Positions 55,012 to 63,742 of a DNA stretch of 64,000 nt are shown here, in pieces. The notes under the pieces are model-generated. The model did no database searches and was not told the DNA's origin. It saw only the letters and a list, made by a program, of their open reading frames with translations. The stretch is from an uncultured Cellulomonas sp. (lineage in GTDB: Bacteria; Actinomycetota; Actinomycetes; Actinomycetales; Cellulomonadaceae): contig NZ_CANLTL010000004.1 in assembly GCF_947494015.1 (NCBI RefSeq), positions 1 through 64,000 on the forward strand. Direction: 5' to 3'. Position 1 is the stretch's first letter. Each line of letters begins with the position of its first letter. A program made the position numbers and the translations under genes.

Positions 55012-55493
55012 CGGGGCCCGTCCAGGTGCCGGTCCAGGTGCCGGGCGACGTGCCCGTCGAGGCGCCGGTGGACGGCCCGGTCGACGTGCGGGTCGACGTG
55101 CGGGTCGAGGTGCGCGGCGCGGCGCCCCGGTGGACCGCGGTGTGCCGGCTCGACGACCTCGCACCCGAGCGCGGCGCCGCGGCGCTGGTCGACGGCGAGC
55201 AGGTGGCGCTGTTCCGGCTGGTCGACGACACCGTGCTGGCCGTCGAGCAGCGCGACCCGTTCAGCGGCGCCCACGTGGTCTCGCGCGGCATCGTCGGTAC
55301 CCGCGGGGACACCCCCACGGTCGCGTCCCCGATGTACAAGCAGGTGTGGGACCTGCGGACCGGGCGGTGCCTGGACGCGGTGGGACGCGAGCCGCAGGAC
55401 CTGCGGACGTGGCCGGTGCAGACCGACGGCGACGTCGTCCTGGTCGGCGGGCCGGGTGCCGTCCCGGGACCCGCCGAGGGGGCCGCACCGTGA
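55008..55493 (+). CDS. nirD: nitrite reductase, small subunit
   Basis: A 161-residue NirD with a Rieske-like fold lacking cluster cysteines, as usual for NirD: LAVEQRDPFSGAHVVSRGIVG, then PTVASPMYKQVWDLRTGRCLDAVG (split as PTVASPMYKQVW and LRTGRCLDAVG). The first 35 residues are an extra Val/Pro/Asp-rich repeat (PVQVP, PVDGPVDVRVDVRVEV), encoded by repetitive DNA and not typical of the family. It starts at GTG overlapping the nirB stop and ends overlapping cysG. Confidence 0.93.
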   Translation: MTGPVQVPVQVPGDVPVEAPVDGPVDVRVDVRVEVRGAAPRWTAVCRLDDLAPERGAAALVDGEQVALFRLVDDTVLAVEQRDPFSGAHVVSRGIVGTRGDTPTVASPMYKQVWDLRTGRCLDAVGREPQDLRTWPVQTDGDVVLVGGPGAVPGPAEGAAP

Positions 55494-56764
55494 CGACGCT
55501 GCTCGGGATCGACCTCGCCGGGCGCTGCGTCCTCGTGGCCGGCGGCGGACCGGTGGCCGCCCGCCGGGTGCACGGGCTGCTCGCCGAGGGCGCGTCGGTG
55601 CGGGTCGTGGCGCCCGCGCTGTGCGAGGACCTCGCCGACCTGGCCGCGGCGGGCGCCGTCCGCTGGCGCTGCGACGGCGTCACCGAGGCGGACCTGGACG
55701 GCGTGTGGCTCGTGCACACCGCGACCGGGGACGCCGCCGTCGACCAGCGGGTGGCCGGCTGGGCTCAGACCCGGCGCGTCTGGTGCGTCAGCGCCGGCGA
55801 TGCCGCCGTCGGGTCGGCCCGCACGCCCGCGGTGACCCGGGCGGGCGATGTCGTCGTCGGCGTGGTGTCCGACGGCGCACCGGACCCGGGCCGCAGCCGG
55901 GAGGTGCTGCGGTCGGTCGCCGAGCACGTCCGGTCCGGCGGCGCGGACCTGCGGCGCCGCCGCCGGCCGGACGGTGCCGGACGCGTCGTCCTGGTCGGTG
56001 GCGGTCCGGGCGCGGTGGACCTGCTCACCCTGCGCGGGCGCCGGGCGCTCGCCGAGGCCGACGTCGTGGTCACCGACCGGCTCGGGCCCACCGACGTGCT
56101 CACCGAGCTGCCCGCCGACGTCGAGGTGATCGACGTCGGCAAGACCCCGGGCCACCACCCGGTGCCCCAGGACGAGATCAACCGCGTCCTGGTCGAGCGC
56201 GCCCAGCGCGGGCAGACCGTCGTCCGGCTCAAGGGCGGCGACCCGTTCGTGTACGGACGCGGCGGCGAGGAGGTCCTCGCGTGCCGGGAGGCCGGCGTCC
56301 GGGTCGAGGTGGTCCCCGGGGTGAGCAGCGCGCTCGCGGCTCCCGCGGCCGCCGGCATCCCGCTCACCCACCGGGGCACGGTCACCGCCTTCCACGTCGT
56401 CAACGGCCACGACGGGCTGGACCTGGCGGCGCGGGTCGCGGTGCGGGACGCGACGGCGACCGTGGTCGCCCTCATGGGGGTCTCCGTGCTGCCGGACATC
56501 GCCGCCGCAGCGCTCGCCGAGGGCGCCGATCCCGCGACCCCGGTCGCCGTCGTGGAGAACGGGGCGACGCCGCAGCAGCGGGTCACCCGGGCGCCGCTGC
56601 ACGCGATCGCCGAGCAGGCGCGTCGGGTCGGCGTCCGGGCGCCGGCGGTGATCGTCATCGGCGCCGTCGCGGCACCCGGCCTGCTCGACCCCGGGCCGGC
56701 CGACCGCCACCGGCCGGACCCCCACCTGCCGGACCCCGCCCGGCCCGGGACGATGGCACCGTGA
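55490..56764 (+). CDS. cysG: siroheme synthase (uroporphyrinogen-III C-methyltransferase with precorrin-2 dehydrogenase domain)
   Basis: A 424-residue fusion. The N-terminal Met8/CysG-like NAD-binding domain (VLVAGGGPVAARRV, about 1-145) oxidises precorrin-2. The C-terminal SUMT domain (about 155-400) has VGGGPGAVDLLTLRG, KTPGHHPVPQDEIN, RLKGGDPFVYGRGGEE and GVSSALAAPAAAGIPLTHRG, and methylates uroporphyrinogen III with SAM. The iron step is probably done by CbiX, two genes on. It supplies the siroheme that NirB needs. Start and stop overlap its neighbours by 4 bases. Confidence 0.92.
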   Translation: MTTLLGIDLAGRCVLVAGGGPVAARRVHGLLAEGASVRVVAPALCEDLADLAAAGAVRWRCDGVTEADLDGVWLVHTATGDAAVDQRVAGWAQTRRVWCVSAGDAAVGSARTPAVTRAGDVVVGVVSDGAPDPGRSREVLRSVAEHVRSGGADLRRRRRPDGAGRVVLVGGGPGAVDLLTLRGRRALAEADVVVTDRLGPTDVLTELPADVEVIDVGKTPGHHPVPQDEINRVLVERAQRGQTVVRLKGGDPFVYGRGGEEVLACREAGVRVEVVPGVSSALAAPAAAGIPLTHRGTVTAFHVVNGHDGLDLAARVAVRDATATVVALMGVSVLPDIAAAALAEGADPATPVAVVENGATPQQRVTRAPLHAIAEQARRVGVRAPAVIVIGAVAAPGLLDPGPADRHRPDPHLPDPARPGTMAP

Positions 56765-57921
56765 CCGAACCCATCGCCCAGACCATGGCCGGGTGCGTGG
56801 TGCTGGTGACCGCGGACCGCCGCTCGGCCGAGCTCGGCGCCGCACTCGGGCGCCGGGGCGCGGTCATCCGGCACGCCCCCGCGCTGAGCATGGTGCCGAA
56901 CGAGGACGACGCCCAGCTCGTGGCCGCCACCCGGGGACTGATCGAGGACCCGCCCGACATCGTCGTGGTCACCACCGGCATCGGCTTCCGCGGCTGGATC
57001 GAGGCTGCGGACGCGGTCGGCCTCGCCGAGCCGCTGACCGCCGTGCTGAGCCGGGCCCGCATCGTGGCACGCGGCCCCAAGGCGCGCGGAGCCATCCAGG
57101 CAGCCGGCCTGCAGGCCGACTGGGTCGCCGAGTCCGAGACGTCCGTCGAGATCGCCGAGGCGCTGCTCGACGACGGCGTCGAGGGGCTGACCATCGCGGT
57201 CCAGCACCACGGGGCCGGCTCCGACGGCCTCGACGACGCCTTCACCGCCGCCGGTGCCCGCGTGCGCAGCCTCGTCGTCTACCGGTGGGGACCGCCGCCG
57301 GACCCCGCCGCCCTGGACGCCTCGGTCCGGTCGGTCGCGGCGGGGGAGATCGATGCGGTCGTGTTCACCTCCGCGCCTGGTGCCGCGGCCTGGCTCGGTG
57401 CGGCCGACGCCGCCCGGGTCGCCGACGCGGTGGTGGCCAGGATGCGGTCGGGCCGGACCGTCGCCGCCGCCGTCGGCCCGACCACGGCGCGCCCGCTGCT
57501 GGATCGCGGCGTCGAGCCGCTCATCCCCGACCGTGGGCGGCTCGGCTCGCTGGTGCGCGCGCTGGTGGGGCACTACGGCGGTCTGCAGGTGCTCACCACG
57601 AGCGCCGGTGCGCTGCAGGTGCACGCCGGCGCCGCCGTGCTGGACGGTCGGGTGCTCGCGCTGTCCCCGAGCGGGCTGGAGGTGCTGCGGCTGCTGGCCT
57701 CGCGGCGCGGCGACGTCGTCACGCGCTCCGAGGTGCTCGCGGCGCTGCCCGGGGACTCCCGCGACCCGCACGCCGCCGAGGTGGCCATCGCCCGGCTGCG
57801 GGACGCGACCGGCGACCGGGGGCTGGTCCGCACGGTCGTCAAGCGTGGCTACCGGCTCGAGGTGCTCGACGACGCGCCCGCCGGCGAGGCCCCGCAGCCG
57901 GTGCGGAGGGCACGTGCCTGA
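56761..57921 (+). CDS. nnaR: NnaR-type regulator: uroporphyrinogen-III synthase fold plus winged helix
   Basis: A 386-residue fusion. Residues 1-270 have the HemD-like fold (VLVTADRRSAELGAALGRRG, TTGIGFRGWIEAA, VFTSAPGAAAWL). Residues 285-375 form an OmpR-type winged helix (LSPSGLEVLRLLASRRGDVVTRSEVL; HAAEVAIARLRD; VVKRGYRLEV). This architecture is that of NnaR, which works with GlnR to activate nitrate and nitrite assimilation genes in Streptomyces. Its position inside the nirBD-siroheme operon fits. Enzymatic HemD activity is uncertain. Confidence 0.88.
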   Translation: MTEPIAQTMAGCVVLVTADRRSAELGAALGRRGAVIRHAPALSMVPNEDDAQLVAATRGLIEDPPDIVVVTTGIGFRGWIEAADAVGLAEPLTAVLSRARIVARGPKARGAIQAAGLQADWVAESETSVEIAEALLDDGVEGLTIAVQHHGAGSDGLDDAFTAAGARVRSLVVYRWGPPPDPAALDASVRSVAAGEIDAVVFTSAPGAAAWLGAADAARVADAVVARMRSGRTVAAAVGPTTARPLLDRGVEPLIPDRGRLGSLVRALVGHYGGLQVLTTSAGALQVHAGAAVLDGRVLALSPSGLEVLRLLASRRGDVVTRSEVLAALPGDSRDPHAAEVAIARLRDATGDRGLVRTVVKRGYRLEVLDDAPAGEAPQPVRRARA

Positions 57922-58624
57922 CGCACCCGCCCCGCGCCCGCCGGTGCTCGTCGGCTGCTCCCACGGCACCGACAGCGTCGCGGGCCGGGCGGCGATCCGG
58001 TCGATCGTCGACGGCGTCCGCCGCGCGCACCCCGCCCTCGACGTGCGCGAGGCGTTCGTCGACGTCCAGCGGCCCGAGGTGGCCGACGTCGTCGCCGGCG
58101 CGCTGGCCGACGCCGGTTCCGCCGTGGTGGTGCCGCTGCTGCTGTCCGCCGGCTTCCACGTGCACGTCGACATCGCCGAGGCCGTCGCGACGGCCGGCGC
58201 CGCGGCGTCCGGCGCGCTGGGACCCGACCCCCGGCTGGTCGCGATCCTTGTCGACCGGCTCCGGGCGGCCGGTGCCGGCCCGGGTGACGCGGTGGTGCTC
58301 GCCGCGGCCGGGTCGTCCGACGCGCGCGCCGCCGAGGCCGTCGAGGAGGTCGCTGCCGGGCTCCGGTCGGGGTGGCCCCACGGCCCGGTGCTGGTCGGCT
58401 ACGGCGCGGGCGCCCAGCCGTCCGTGCCCGACGCCGTCGCCGCCGCGCGCGCCCTCGGGCGCCGGGTGGTGGTCGCGTCCTACCTGCTCGCGCCCGGGTT
58501 CTTCCACGACCGGCTGCTCGCCGCCGGTGCCGACCTCGTCACCGAGCCGCTCGCCCCGGACGAGCGGCTCGTGGGGATCGTCGTCGACCGCTACCGCAGC
58601 GCCGTCGCGACGGTCGGCAGCTGA
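57914..58624 (+). CDS. CbiX/SirB-type sirohydrochlorin chelatase
   Basis: A 236-residue protein with two repeats of the chelatase fold. GCSHGTDSVAG near the start and SAGFHVHVDI near residue 80 hold the conserved histidines. It should insert iron into sirohydrochlorin to finish siroheme for NirB; a cobalt role is possible in family members but no cobalamin genes are nearby. The GTG start overlaps the nnaR stop by 8 bases, and an AGG-rich ribosome-binding site lies inside nnaR. Confidence 0.88.
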   Translation: MPDAPAPRPPVLVGCSHGTDSVAGRAAIRSIVDGVRRAHPALDVREAFVDVQRPEVADVVAGALADAGSAVVVPLLLSAGFHVHVDIAEAVATAGAAASGALGPDPRLVAILVDRLRAAGAGPGDAVVLAAAGSSDARAAEAVEEVAAGLRSGWPHGPVLVGYGAGAQPSVPDAVAAARALGRRVVVASYLLAPGFFHDRLLAAGADLVTEPLAPDERLVGIVVDRYRSAVATVGS

Positions 58625-58866
58625 GCCCCGCACGGTCCGCGCGACGCCGACCGGTAGGCTCCGGGCATCGCCACCGGTCGGCAGGCCGGACCGCCGTCGC
58701 CGCACTGTCTGCGGCGCGCAGGTCCGAGCGCCGGGCGGCCGCGACCCGAGACCGTGCAGGACCCGCACCACGACGGGTCGGCGCCGCTGACCGCGGCGCG
58801 GACCCGCCCCGCCCGAACCGACGACCCTCGGCGCCCCGCGCCGTCCCGCAGACGAGAGGCCCCTCC

Positions 58867-60555
58867 GTGCAGTCAGCACACCGGCAGAAGCTCAGCGCCC
58901 CGCCCGCACTCGCGAAGGGCGCGATGCGGGTGACCCCGCTCGGTGGCCTGGGTGAGATCGGCCGCAACATGACCGTGTTCGAGTTCGAGGGCAAGCTCCT
59001 CGTCGTCGACTGCGGTGTGCTGTTCCCCGAGGACCACCAGCCGGGCATCGACGTGATCCTGGCCGACTTCACCTCGCTGCGGCACCGCCTCAAGGACATC
59101 GTCGCCATCGTGCTCACGCACGGGCACGAGGACCACATCGGCGGGGTGCCGTACCTGCTCAAGGAGCGGGCGGACATCCCCGTGATCGGCTCCGAGCTCA
59201 CGCTGGCCTTCATCGAGGCCAAGCTCAAGGAGCACCGCATCCGGCCGAAGACCGTCCACGTCGAGGCGGGGGACACCCACCAGGCCGGTCCGTTCGAGCT
59301 CGAGCTCGTCGCCGTCAACCACTCCATCCCCGGCGGGCTCGCGGTCGCGATCCGCACCCGCGCCGGGCTCGTGCTGCACACCGGCGACTTCAAGATGGAC
59401 CAGTTCCCGCTGGACCGGAGGATCACCGACCTGCGGCACTTCGCCCGGCTCGGCGAGGAGGGCGTGGACCTGTTCCTCACCGACTCCACCAACGCCGAGG
59501 TGGCCGGCTTCACGACGTCCGAGCGGGAGCTCACGCCGGCGATCGACCACGTGTTCGGCACCGCACCGCGGCGGATCATCGTGTCGAGCTTCGCCAGCCA
59601 CGTGCACCGCATCCAGCAGGTGCTGGACGCCGCGCACGCGCACGGGCGCAAGGTCGCGTTCGTCGGACGGTCGATGGTCCGCAACATGGGCATCGCCCGG
59701 GACCTCGGCTACCTGACGATCCCGCGCGGCCTCGTCGTGGACGCCAAGAAGCTCGACTCGATGCCGGACGACAAGGTGACCCTGATCTGCACCGGCTCGC
59801 AGGGCGAGCCGATGGCCGCGCTGTCCCGGATGGCCAACGGCGACCACCAGATCCAGGTCAACGAGGGCGACACCTTCCTGCTCGCCAGCTCCCTGATCCC
59901 GGGCAACGAGAGCGCGATCTACGGCCTGATCAACAAGCTCACCGACCTCGGCGCGAACGTCGTGCACAAGGGCAACGCCAAGGTGCACGTGTCCGGGCAC
60001 GCGAGCGCCGGTGAGCTCGTGTACTGCTACAACATCGTCAAGCCGAAGAACGTCATGCCGGTGCACGGCGAGGCCAAGCACCTGCGCGCCAACGGCGAGC
60101 TCGCGGTGCGCACCGGGGTGCCGGAGGACCGCGTCATCATCGGCCGCGACGGCGTCACCGTCGACCTCGCCGACGGCGTCGCCAAGATCAGCGGCCAGGT
60201 CGAGGCCGGGCTGGTGTACGTCGACGGCCAGACCGTGGGCCGCGCCACCGAGGACACCCTCAAGGAGCGGCGCCTGCTGCGCGAGGGCGGCATCATCACC
60301 GTCCTGGCCCTGGTGGACCCGACGACGAACCGGCTCGCCGAGCCGCTGGAGTTCATCAGCCGCGGCTTCGTGCACGACGACCACACCTTCGACGGGGCCT
60401 CCGCGGAGGTCGAGAAGGCGCTCGAGCGGGTCGCCGGTGACCGCGTGCAGGACGTCGAGCGCCTGGAGTCGCTGATCAGCAACGCGGTGGGCCGCTTCAT
60501 CCAGCGCACGTACCGCCGCGAGCCCGTCGTCATCGCCATCGTGGTCGACGCCTAG
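58867..60555 (+). CDS. rnj: ribonuclease J
   Basis: A 562-residue RNase J, normal length. The metallo-beta-lactamase core has GGLGEIGRNM, THGHEDHIGG (His85, His87, Asp89, His90 for zinc), the beta-CASP part with SSFASHVHRIQQV, GSQGEPMAALSRM, and PVHGEAKHLRANGE. It has 5-prime exonuclease and endonuclease activity in mRNA decay and rRNA processing. GTG 58867 is the start that matches the family. In many actinobacteria dapA lies upstream; here it does not. The 242 bases before it hold no gene. Confidence 0.95.
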   Translation: MQSAHRQKLSAPPALAKGAMRVTPLGGLGEIGRNMTVFEFEGKLLVVDCGVLFPEDHQPGIDVILADFTSLRHRLKDIVAIVLTHGHEDHIGGVPYLLKERADIPVIGSELTLAFIEAKLKEHRIRPKTVHVEAGDTHQAGPFELELVAVNHSIPGGLAVAIRTRAGLVLHTGDFKMDQFPLDRRITDLRHFARLGEEGVDLFLTDSTNAEVAGFTTSERELTPAIDHVFGTAPRRIIVSSFASHVHRIQQVLDAAHAHGRKVAFVGRSMVRNMGIARDLGYLTIPRGLVVDAKKLDSMPDDKVTLICTGSQGEPMAALSRMANGDHQIQVNEGDTFLLASSLIPGNESAIYGLINKLTDLGANVVHKGNAKVHVSGHASAGELVYCYNIVKPKNVMPVHGEAKHLRANGELAVRTGVPEDRVIIGRDGVTVDLADGVAKISGQVEAGLVYVDGQTVGRATEDTLKERRLLREGGIITVLALVDPTTNRLAEPLEFISRGFVHDDHTFDGASAEVEKALERVAGDRVQDVERLESLISNAVGRFIQRTYRREPVVIAIVVDA

Positions 60556-60639
60556 TCCGACGAGCGGCTCGGCGACCGCGCCGGGCCGGCTCCGTCGAGG
60601 GCTGTCGCCGCCCGGCGGGCCCGTCACCGGATCGGCCCC

Positions 60640-60645
60640 TACGCT
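60640..60645 (+). promoter_or_regulatory. candidate leaderless -10 element
   Basis: TACGCT followed by 6 bases and ATG 60652; no ribosome-binding site. Confidence 0.5.
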
Positions 60646-60651
60646 GCGGGG

Positions 60652-62040
60652 ATGACGTCGATCCTGTGGCTGCGCCGGGATCTGCGCCTGCACGACCTGC
60701 CCTCACTGCTGGCCGCCCACGAGGCGGCCGGCGACGGGACGGTGCTGCCGGTGTTCGTGCCCGACCCGGTGCTGCTGGCGTCGGCCGGCCCGGTCCGCAG
60801 CCGGTGCCTGGTCGAGGCGCTGGGCGCCGCCCGGGACGCCTACGACGGCGCCCTGGTGCTGCGGGCGGGGCAGCCGCACGAGGTCGTGCCGGCGCTCGCC
60901 CGCGAGGTCGGCGCGACCAGCGTGCACATCAGCGCCGAGACCACCCCGTACGGTCGGCGCCGTGACGCCCGCGTCGCGGCCGCGCTGCCCGACGGCGTGC
61001 CGCTGGTCGCGACGGGCAGCCCCTACGCCGTCACTCCCGGTCGCATCGTCGGCGGCTCCGGCACGCCGTACGCGGTGTTCAGCCCGTTCTCCCGGGCGTG
61101 GCGCGGTCACGGCTGGCGTGCGCCGGCCGAGGTGCCGGCCGGCGTCCGCTGGCACCGGGGCCCGGAGAGCGAGGACCTGCCGCCCGTGCCGCCCGAGGCG
61201 TACGCCGCGGACCTCCCCGCCGTCGGCGAGAGCGCTGCCATGCAGCGCTGGGAGGAGTTCCTGGCGACCGCGCTGGAGACCTACGGGTCCGACCGCGACC
61301 GACCGGACCTGCACGGCACGTCGTCGATGTCCGTGCACCTGAAGTACGGCACCGTGCATCCCCGCACGCTGCTGGCCGGCCTGGCCGCGCACCCGCTGGC
61401 CGCCGGGGATGGCGCGGCCCGGTACGTCACCGAGCTGTGCTGGCGCGACTTCTACGCCGACGTGCTGTGGCACCGTCCCGACTCGGCGTGGGGCGACCTG
61501 TCCGACGCCCTGGCCGGGATGGCGTACGACGAGCCGGGGGAGACCTTCACCGCGTGGCAGCAGGGACGCACCGGGTTCCCCCTGGTCGACGCCGGCATGC
61601 GCCAGCTGCTCCGGGAGGGGTGGGTGCACAACCGGGTGCGGATGGTGGTGGCCAGCTTCCTGGTCAAGGACCTGCACGTGCGCTGGACGCACGGTGCCCG
61701 CCACTTCCTGCGGCACCTGCGCGACGGTGACGTCGGATCCAACGCGCACGGCTGGCAGTGGGTGGCGGGCACCGGCACGGACCCGTCGCCCTACTTCCGG
61801 GTGTTCAACCCCGTCGTCCAGGGCGAGAAGTTCGACCCGCACGGCGACTACGTGCGCCGGTACGTCCCCGAGCTCGCCCACCTGCCCGGCGCCGCCGTCC
61901 ACCAGCCGTGGCGGGCGGCGGACGGCTACGCGCACGGGTACCCCCAGCGCGTCGTCGACCACGGCGCGGAGCGGGCCGAGGCGCTGCGCCGGTACGCGGA
62001 GGCGCGCGGCTCGCGGGGCGTGCCTCAGCCCACCAGGTGA
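60652..62040 (+). CDS. phrB: deoxyribodipyrimidine photolyase
   Basis: A 462-residue photolyase: the N-terminal antenna-binding domain starts ILWLRRDLRLHDLPSL, and the C-terminal FAD domain has TSSMSVHLKYGTVHPRTLLAG (split as TSSMSVHLKYG and TVHPRTLLAG), ELCWRDFYADVLWH, FPLVDAGMRQLLREGWVHNRVRM and GSNAHGWQWVAGTGTDPSPYFRVFNP (both quoted in part for recognition: VDAGMRQL, WVHNRVRM, NAHGWQWVAGTG). These are CPD photolyase class I features; it splits UV-made pyrimidine dimers using blue light. Its last 16 bases overlap the convergent sortase gene. Confidence 0.94.
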   Translation: MTSILWLRRDLRLHDLPSLLAAHEAAGDGTVLPVFVPDPVLLASAGPVRSRCLVEALGAARDAYDGALVLRAGQPHEVVPALAREVGATSVHISAETTPYGRRRDARVAAALPDGVPLVATGSPYAVTPGRIVGGSGTPYAVFSPFSRAWRGHGWRAPAEVPAGVRWHRGPESEDLPPVPPEAYAADLPAVGESAAMQRWEEFLATALETYGSDRDRPDLHGTSSMSVHLKYGTVHPRTLLAGLAAHPLAAGDGAARYVTELCWRDFYADVLWHRPDSAWGDLSDALAGMAYDEPGETFTAWQQGRTGFPLVDAGMRQLLREGWVHNRVRMVVASFLVKDLHVRWTHGARHFLRHLRDGDVGSNAHGWQWVAGTGTDPSPYFRVFNPVVQGEKFDPHGDYVRRYVPELAHLPGAAVHQPWRAADGYAHGYPQRVVDHGAERAEALRRYAEARGSRGVPQPTR

Positions 62041-62780
62041 CCGAAGGCGACGATGTTGTCCACGTAGTGGCCGGTGCTGCGGTCGAACGCGCCGCCGCAG
62101 GTGATCAGCCGGATCTCGGCGCGGTCGGTGGTGTTGCCGTAGACCAGCGACGTGGGGAAGTCCGCCTTGGCGTAGCGGCCGACCTCGTCGATCACGAACG
62201 TCGCCACGGTCCCGTCGGCCCGCCCCACCTGGACCTCGTCGCCGGGCTGCAGCTCGCCGAGCCGGATGAACACGGCAGGACCGTCGGGCCCGTCGACGTG
62301 CCCGGCGATCACGGCCGGTCCCAGCTGCCCCGGGTTGGGGCCGCGCGTGTGCCACCCCGGCAGCGCGAAGTCCGTGGGGGCCGGCAGGACGCCGTCCGGC
62401 CCGACGTCCAGCCGCTCCAGCGTGTCGCTCGCGACGCCGATCGCCGGGATGGTCAGGGAGACCGGCTCGGAGGCCGGCAGGATCGGGCCGAGCTCCGGCA
62501 GCGGGGCGGTCTCGGCCGCGGTCGGCGCGGCGTCCCGGGCGGCGCCGCCCGGACCGACGGGGTCGGCGCGGTCACCCGAGCCGTCGGCAGCCGCGGCGGG
62601 CGGGGACCCGGCGGCGTCGGACGGGCCCTCCGTCGACGCCGCGAGCGGCGGGCTGGTCGGCATCTCGGCGGGGCCGCCGCGCAGCCCCAGCACCAGGGCG
62701 AGCGCCCCGGCCACGGCCAGCACGACGGCCGCCGCGGCCAGGATCCGCGAGCGGCCGTCGTGCCGGCGGTGGTCGCTCAT
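62025..62780 (-). CDS. class F sortase
   Basis: A 251-residue membrane-anchored sortase: one N-terminal transmembrane helix (about 13-33), a long Ala/Pro/Gly-rich linker, then the sortase barrel with IPAIGV, VIAGHVDG (catalytic His), LITCGG (catalytic Cys) and FDRSTGHYVDN (Arg). The size and the C-terminal TCGG-DRSTGHY layout are those of class F sortases of actinobacteria, whose substrates are poorly known. Its ATG shares one base with the stop of the upstream CHRD-like gene (TGATG), so the two are coupled. Confidence 0.92.
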   Translation of the reverse strand: MSDHRRHDGRSRILAAAAVVLAVAGALALVLGLRGGPAEMPTSPPLAASTEGPSDAAGSPPAAAADGSGDRADPVGPGGAARDAAPTAAETAPLPELGPILPASEPVSLTIPAIGVASDTLERLDVGPDGVLPAPTDFALPGWHTRGPNPGQLGPAVIAGHVDGPDGPAVFIRLGELQPGDEVQVGRADGTVATFVIDEVGRYAKADFPTSLVYGNTTDRAEIRLITCGGAFDRSTGHYVDNIVAFGHLVG

Positions 62781-63544
62781 CAGACGGTCGCGCGGACCCG
62801 ACGAGCGGCCAGGGCACCGGCGCCCGCGCCGGCGGCCAGCAGGCCACCGCCGAGGAGCATCACGCCGGTGGAGGTGCCGGTGCCGGCGGTGCTGCCGGTG
62901 CCGGCCGCGACACCGCCCGAGGGCGCCGCCATCAGCACGCCGCAGACGGCGGGGTCGGTCGCCTCGGCGGGCAGCGTCGGGTCGAGGTCGGACATCGCGT
63001 CGCCGCTGTAGACGCCGTCCTCGTTGTGGTCGACGCCGTGGATGACCACCGCGGACTTGCCGTCGACGATCGCCTGCGCGACGTCGGGCTCGACCGTGAT
63101 GCTGCCGCGCTGGTACGCGATCTCGCCGCCCGGCGCGGTGTCGAACCGGTCGACCGCGAGGCCGCTGGCCGGGCTCGTGTCACCGGTCTTCGTCAGCGAC
63201 ACGACGATGCCGCCGTACGCGGGCCCGCCCTCGGTCGTGGTGAGCATGCCGTCACCGTCGGCGTCGTCGGAGGCGGCGGGGCACTCGTTGCGCGCCTCGG
63301 CACCGAAGTGGATGTGGGCGGCGTGCGGGGCGTCGGCGAGCAGGCCGTTCGCGGCCATCGTCACGGTGAGGGTGGTGCCCTCGACCTTGACCATGGCGGT
63401 GCCGCTGGCGGCCGCGCCGTTCAGGGCGACCGGCGTGAGGTTGGCGTTCACGTCGCCGTCGGCGGCGAACGCGGAGCCGACCCCCAGGGGGAGCAGAAGG
63501 GCGGCGCCGAAGCCGGCGAGGGCGATCCGTCGTGTGGTGCGCAT
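62780..63544 (-). CDS. CHRD-like secreted protein with C-terminal membrane anchor
   Basis: 254 residues: signal peptide ending AFA (about 1-27), a beta-rich CHRD-like domain with HAAHIHFG, an Asp-rich loop (DDADGDGMLTT) and a second one (DHNEDGVYSGD) that resemble calcium-binding loops, then a Gly/Thr linker, a transmembrane helix and AARRV. There is no LPxTG-like motif before the helix. It is the likely partner or client of the coupled class F sortase. Function unknown. Confidence 0.8.
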   Translation of the reverse strand: MRTTRRIALAGFGAALLLPLGVGSAFAADGDVNANLTPVALNGAAASGTAMVKVEGTTLTVTMAANGLLADAPHAAHIHFGAEARNECPAASDDADGDGMLTTTEGGPAYGGIVVSLTKTGDTSPASGLAVDRFDTAPGGEIAYQRGSITVEPDVAQAIVDGKSAVVIHGVDHNEDGVYSGDAMSDLDPTLPAEATDPAVCGVLMAAPSGGVAAGTGSTAGTGTSTGVMLLGGGLLAAGAGAGALAARRVRATV

Positions 63545-63729
63545 GGTGTCTCCAGTCCGTCGGGCGGGTGGCCCTGACGTGTCGGTGCGTGCTCGGTCGG
63601 GGGTGGTTCGCAGCGGATGGGCGGGCGGATGGGTCCGGATCTCGACGAGTTCACGCGGTGGGCGCCCGCGCCCTGCTCGTTCCTTCGACGTGCGCCCCGC
63701 CCGCTCTGCCGCCGGCAGGGACGCGCGCG

Positions 63730-63735
63730 TAGCCT
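63730..63735 (+). promoter_or_regulatory. candidate leaderless -10 element
   Basis: TAGCCT followed by 7 bases and ATG 63743. Confidence 0.5.
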
Positions 63736-63742
63736 GGCGGCC

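Noticed and set aside
52249-55164. 971-codon minus-strand open frame opposite nirB
   Set aside because: Same reason: composition-driven antisense frame with no recognisable domain, over a fully conserved NirB.
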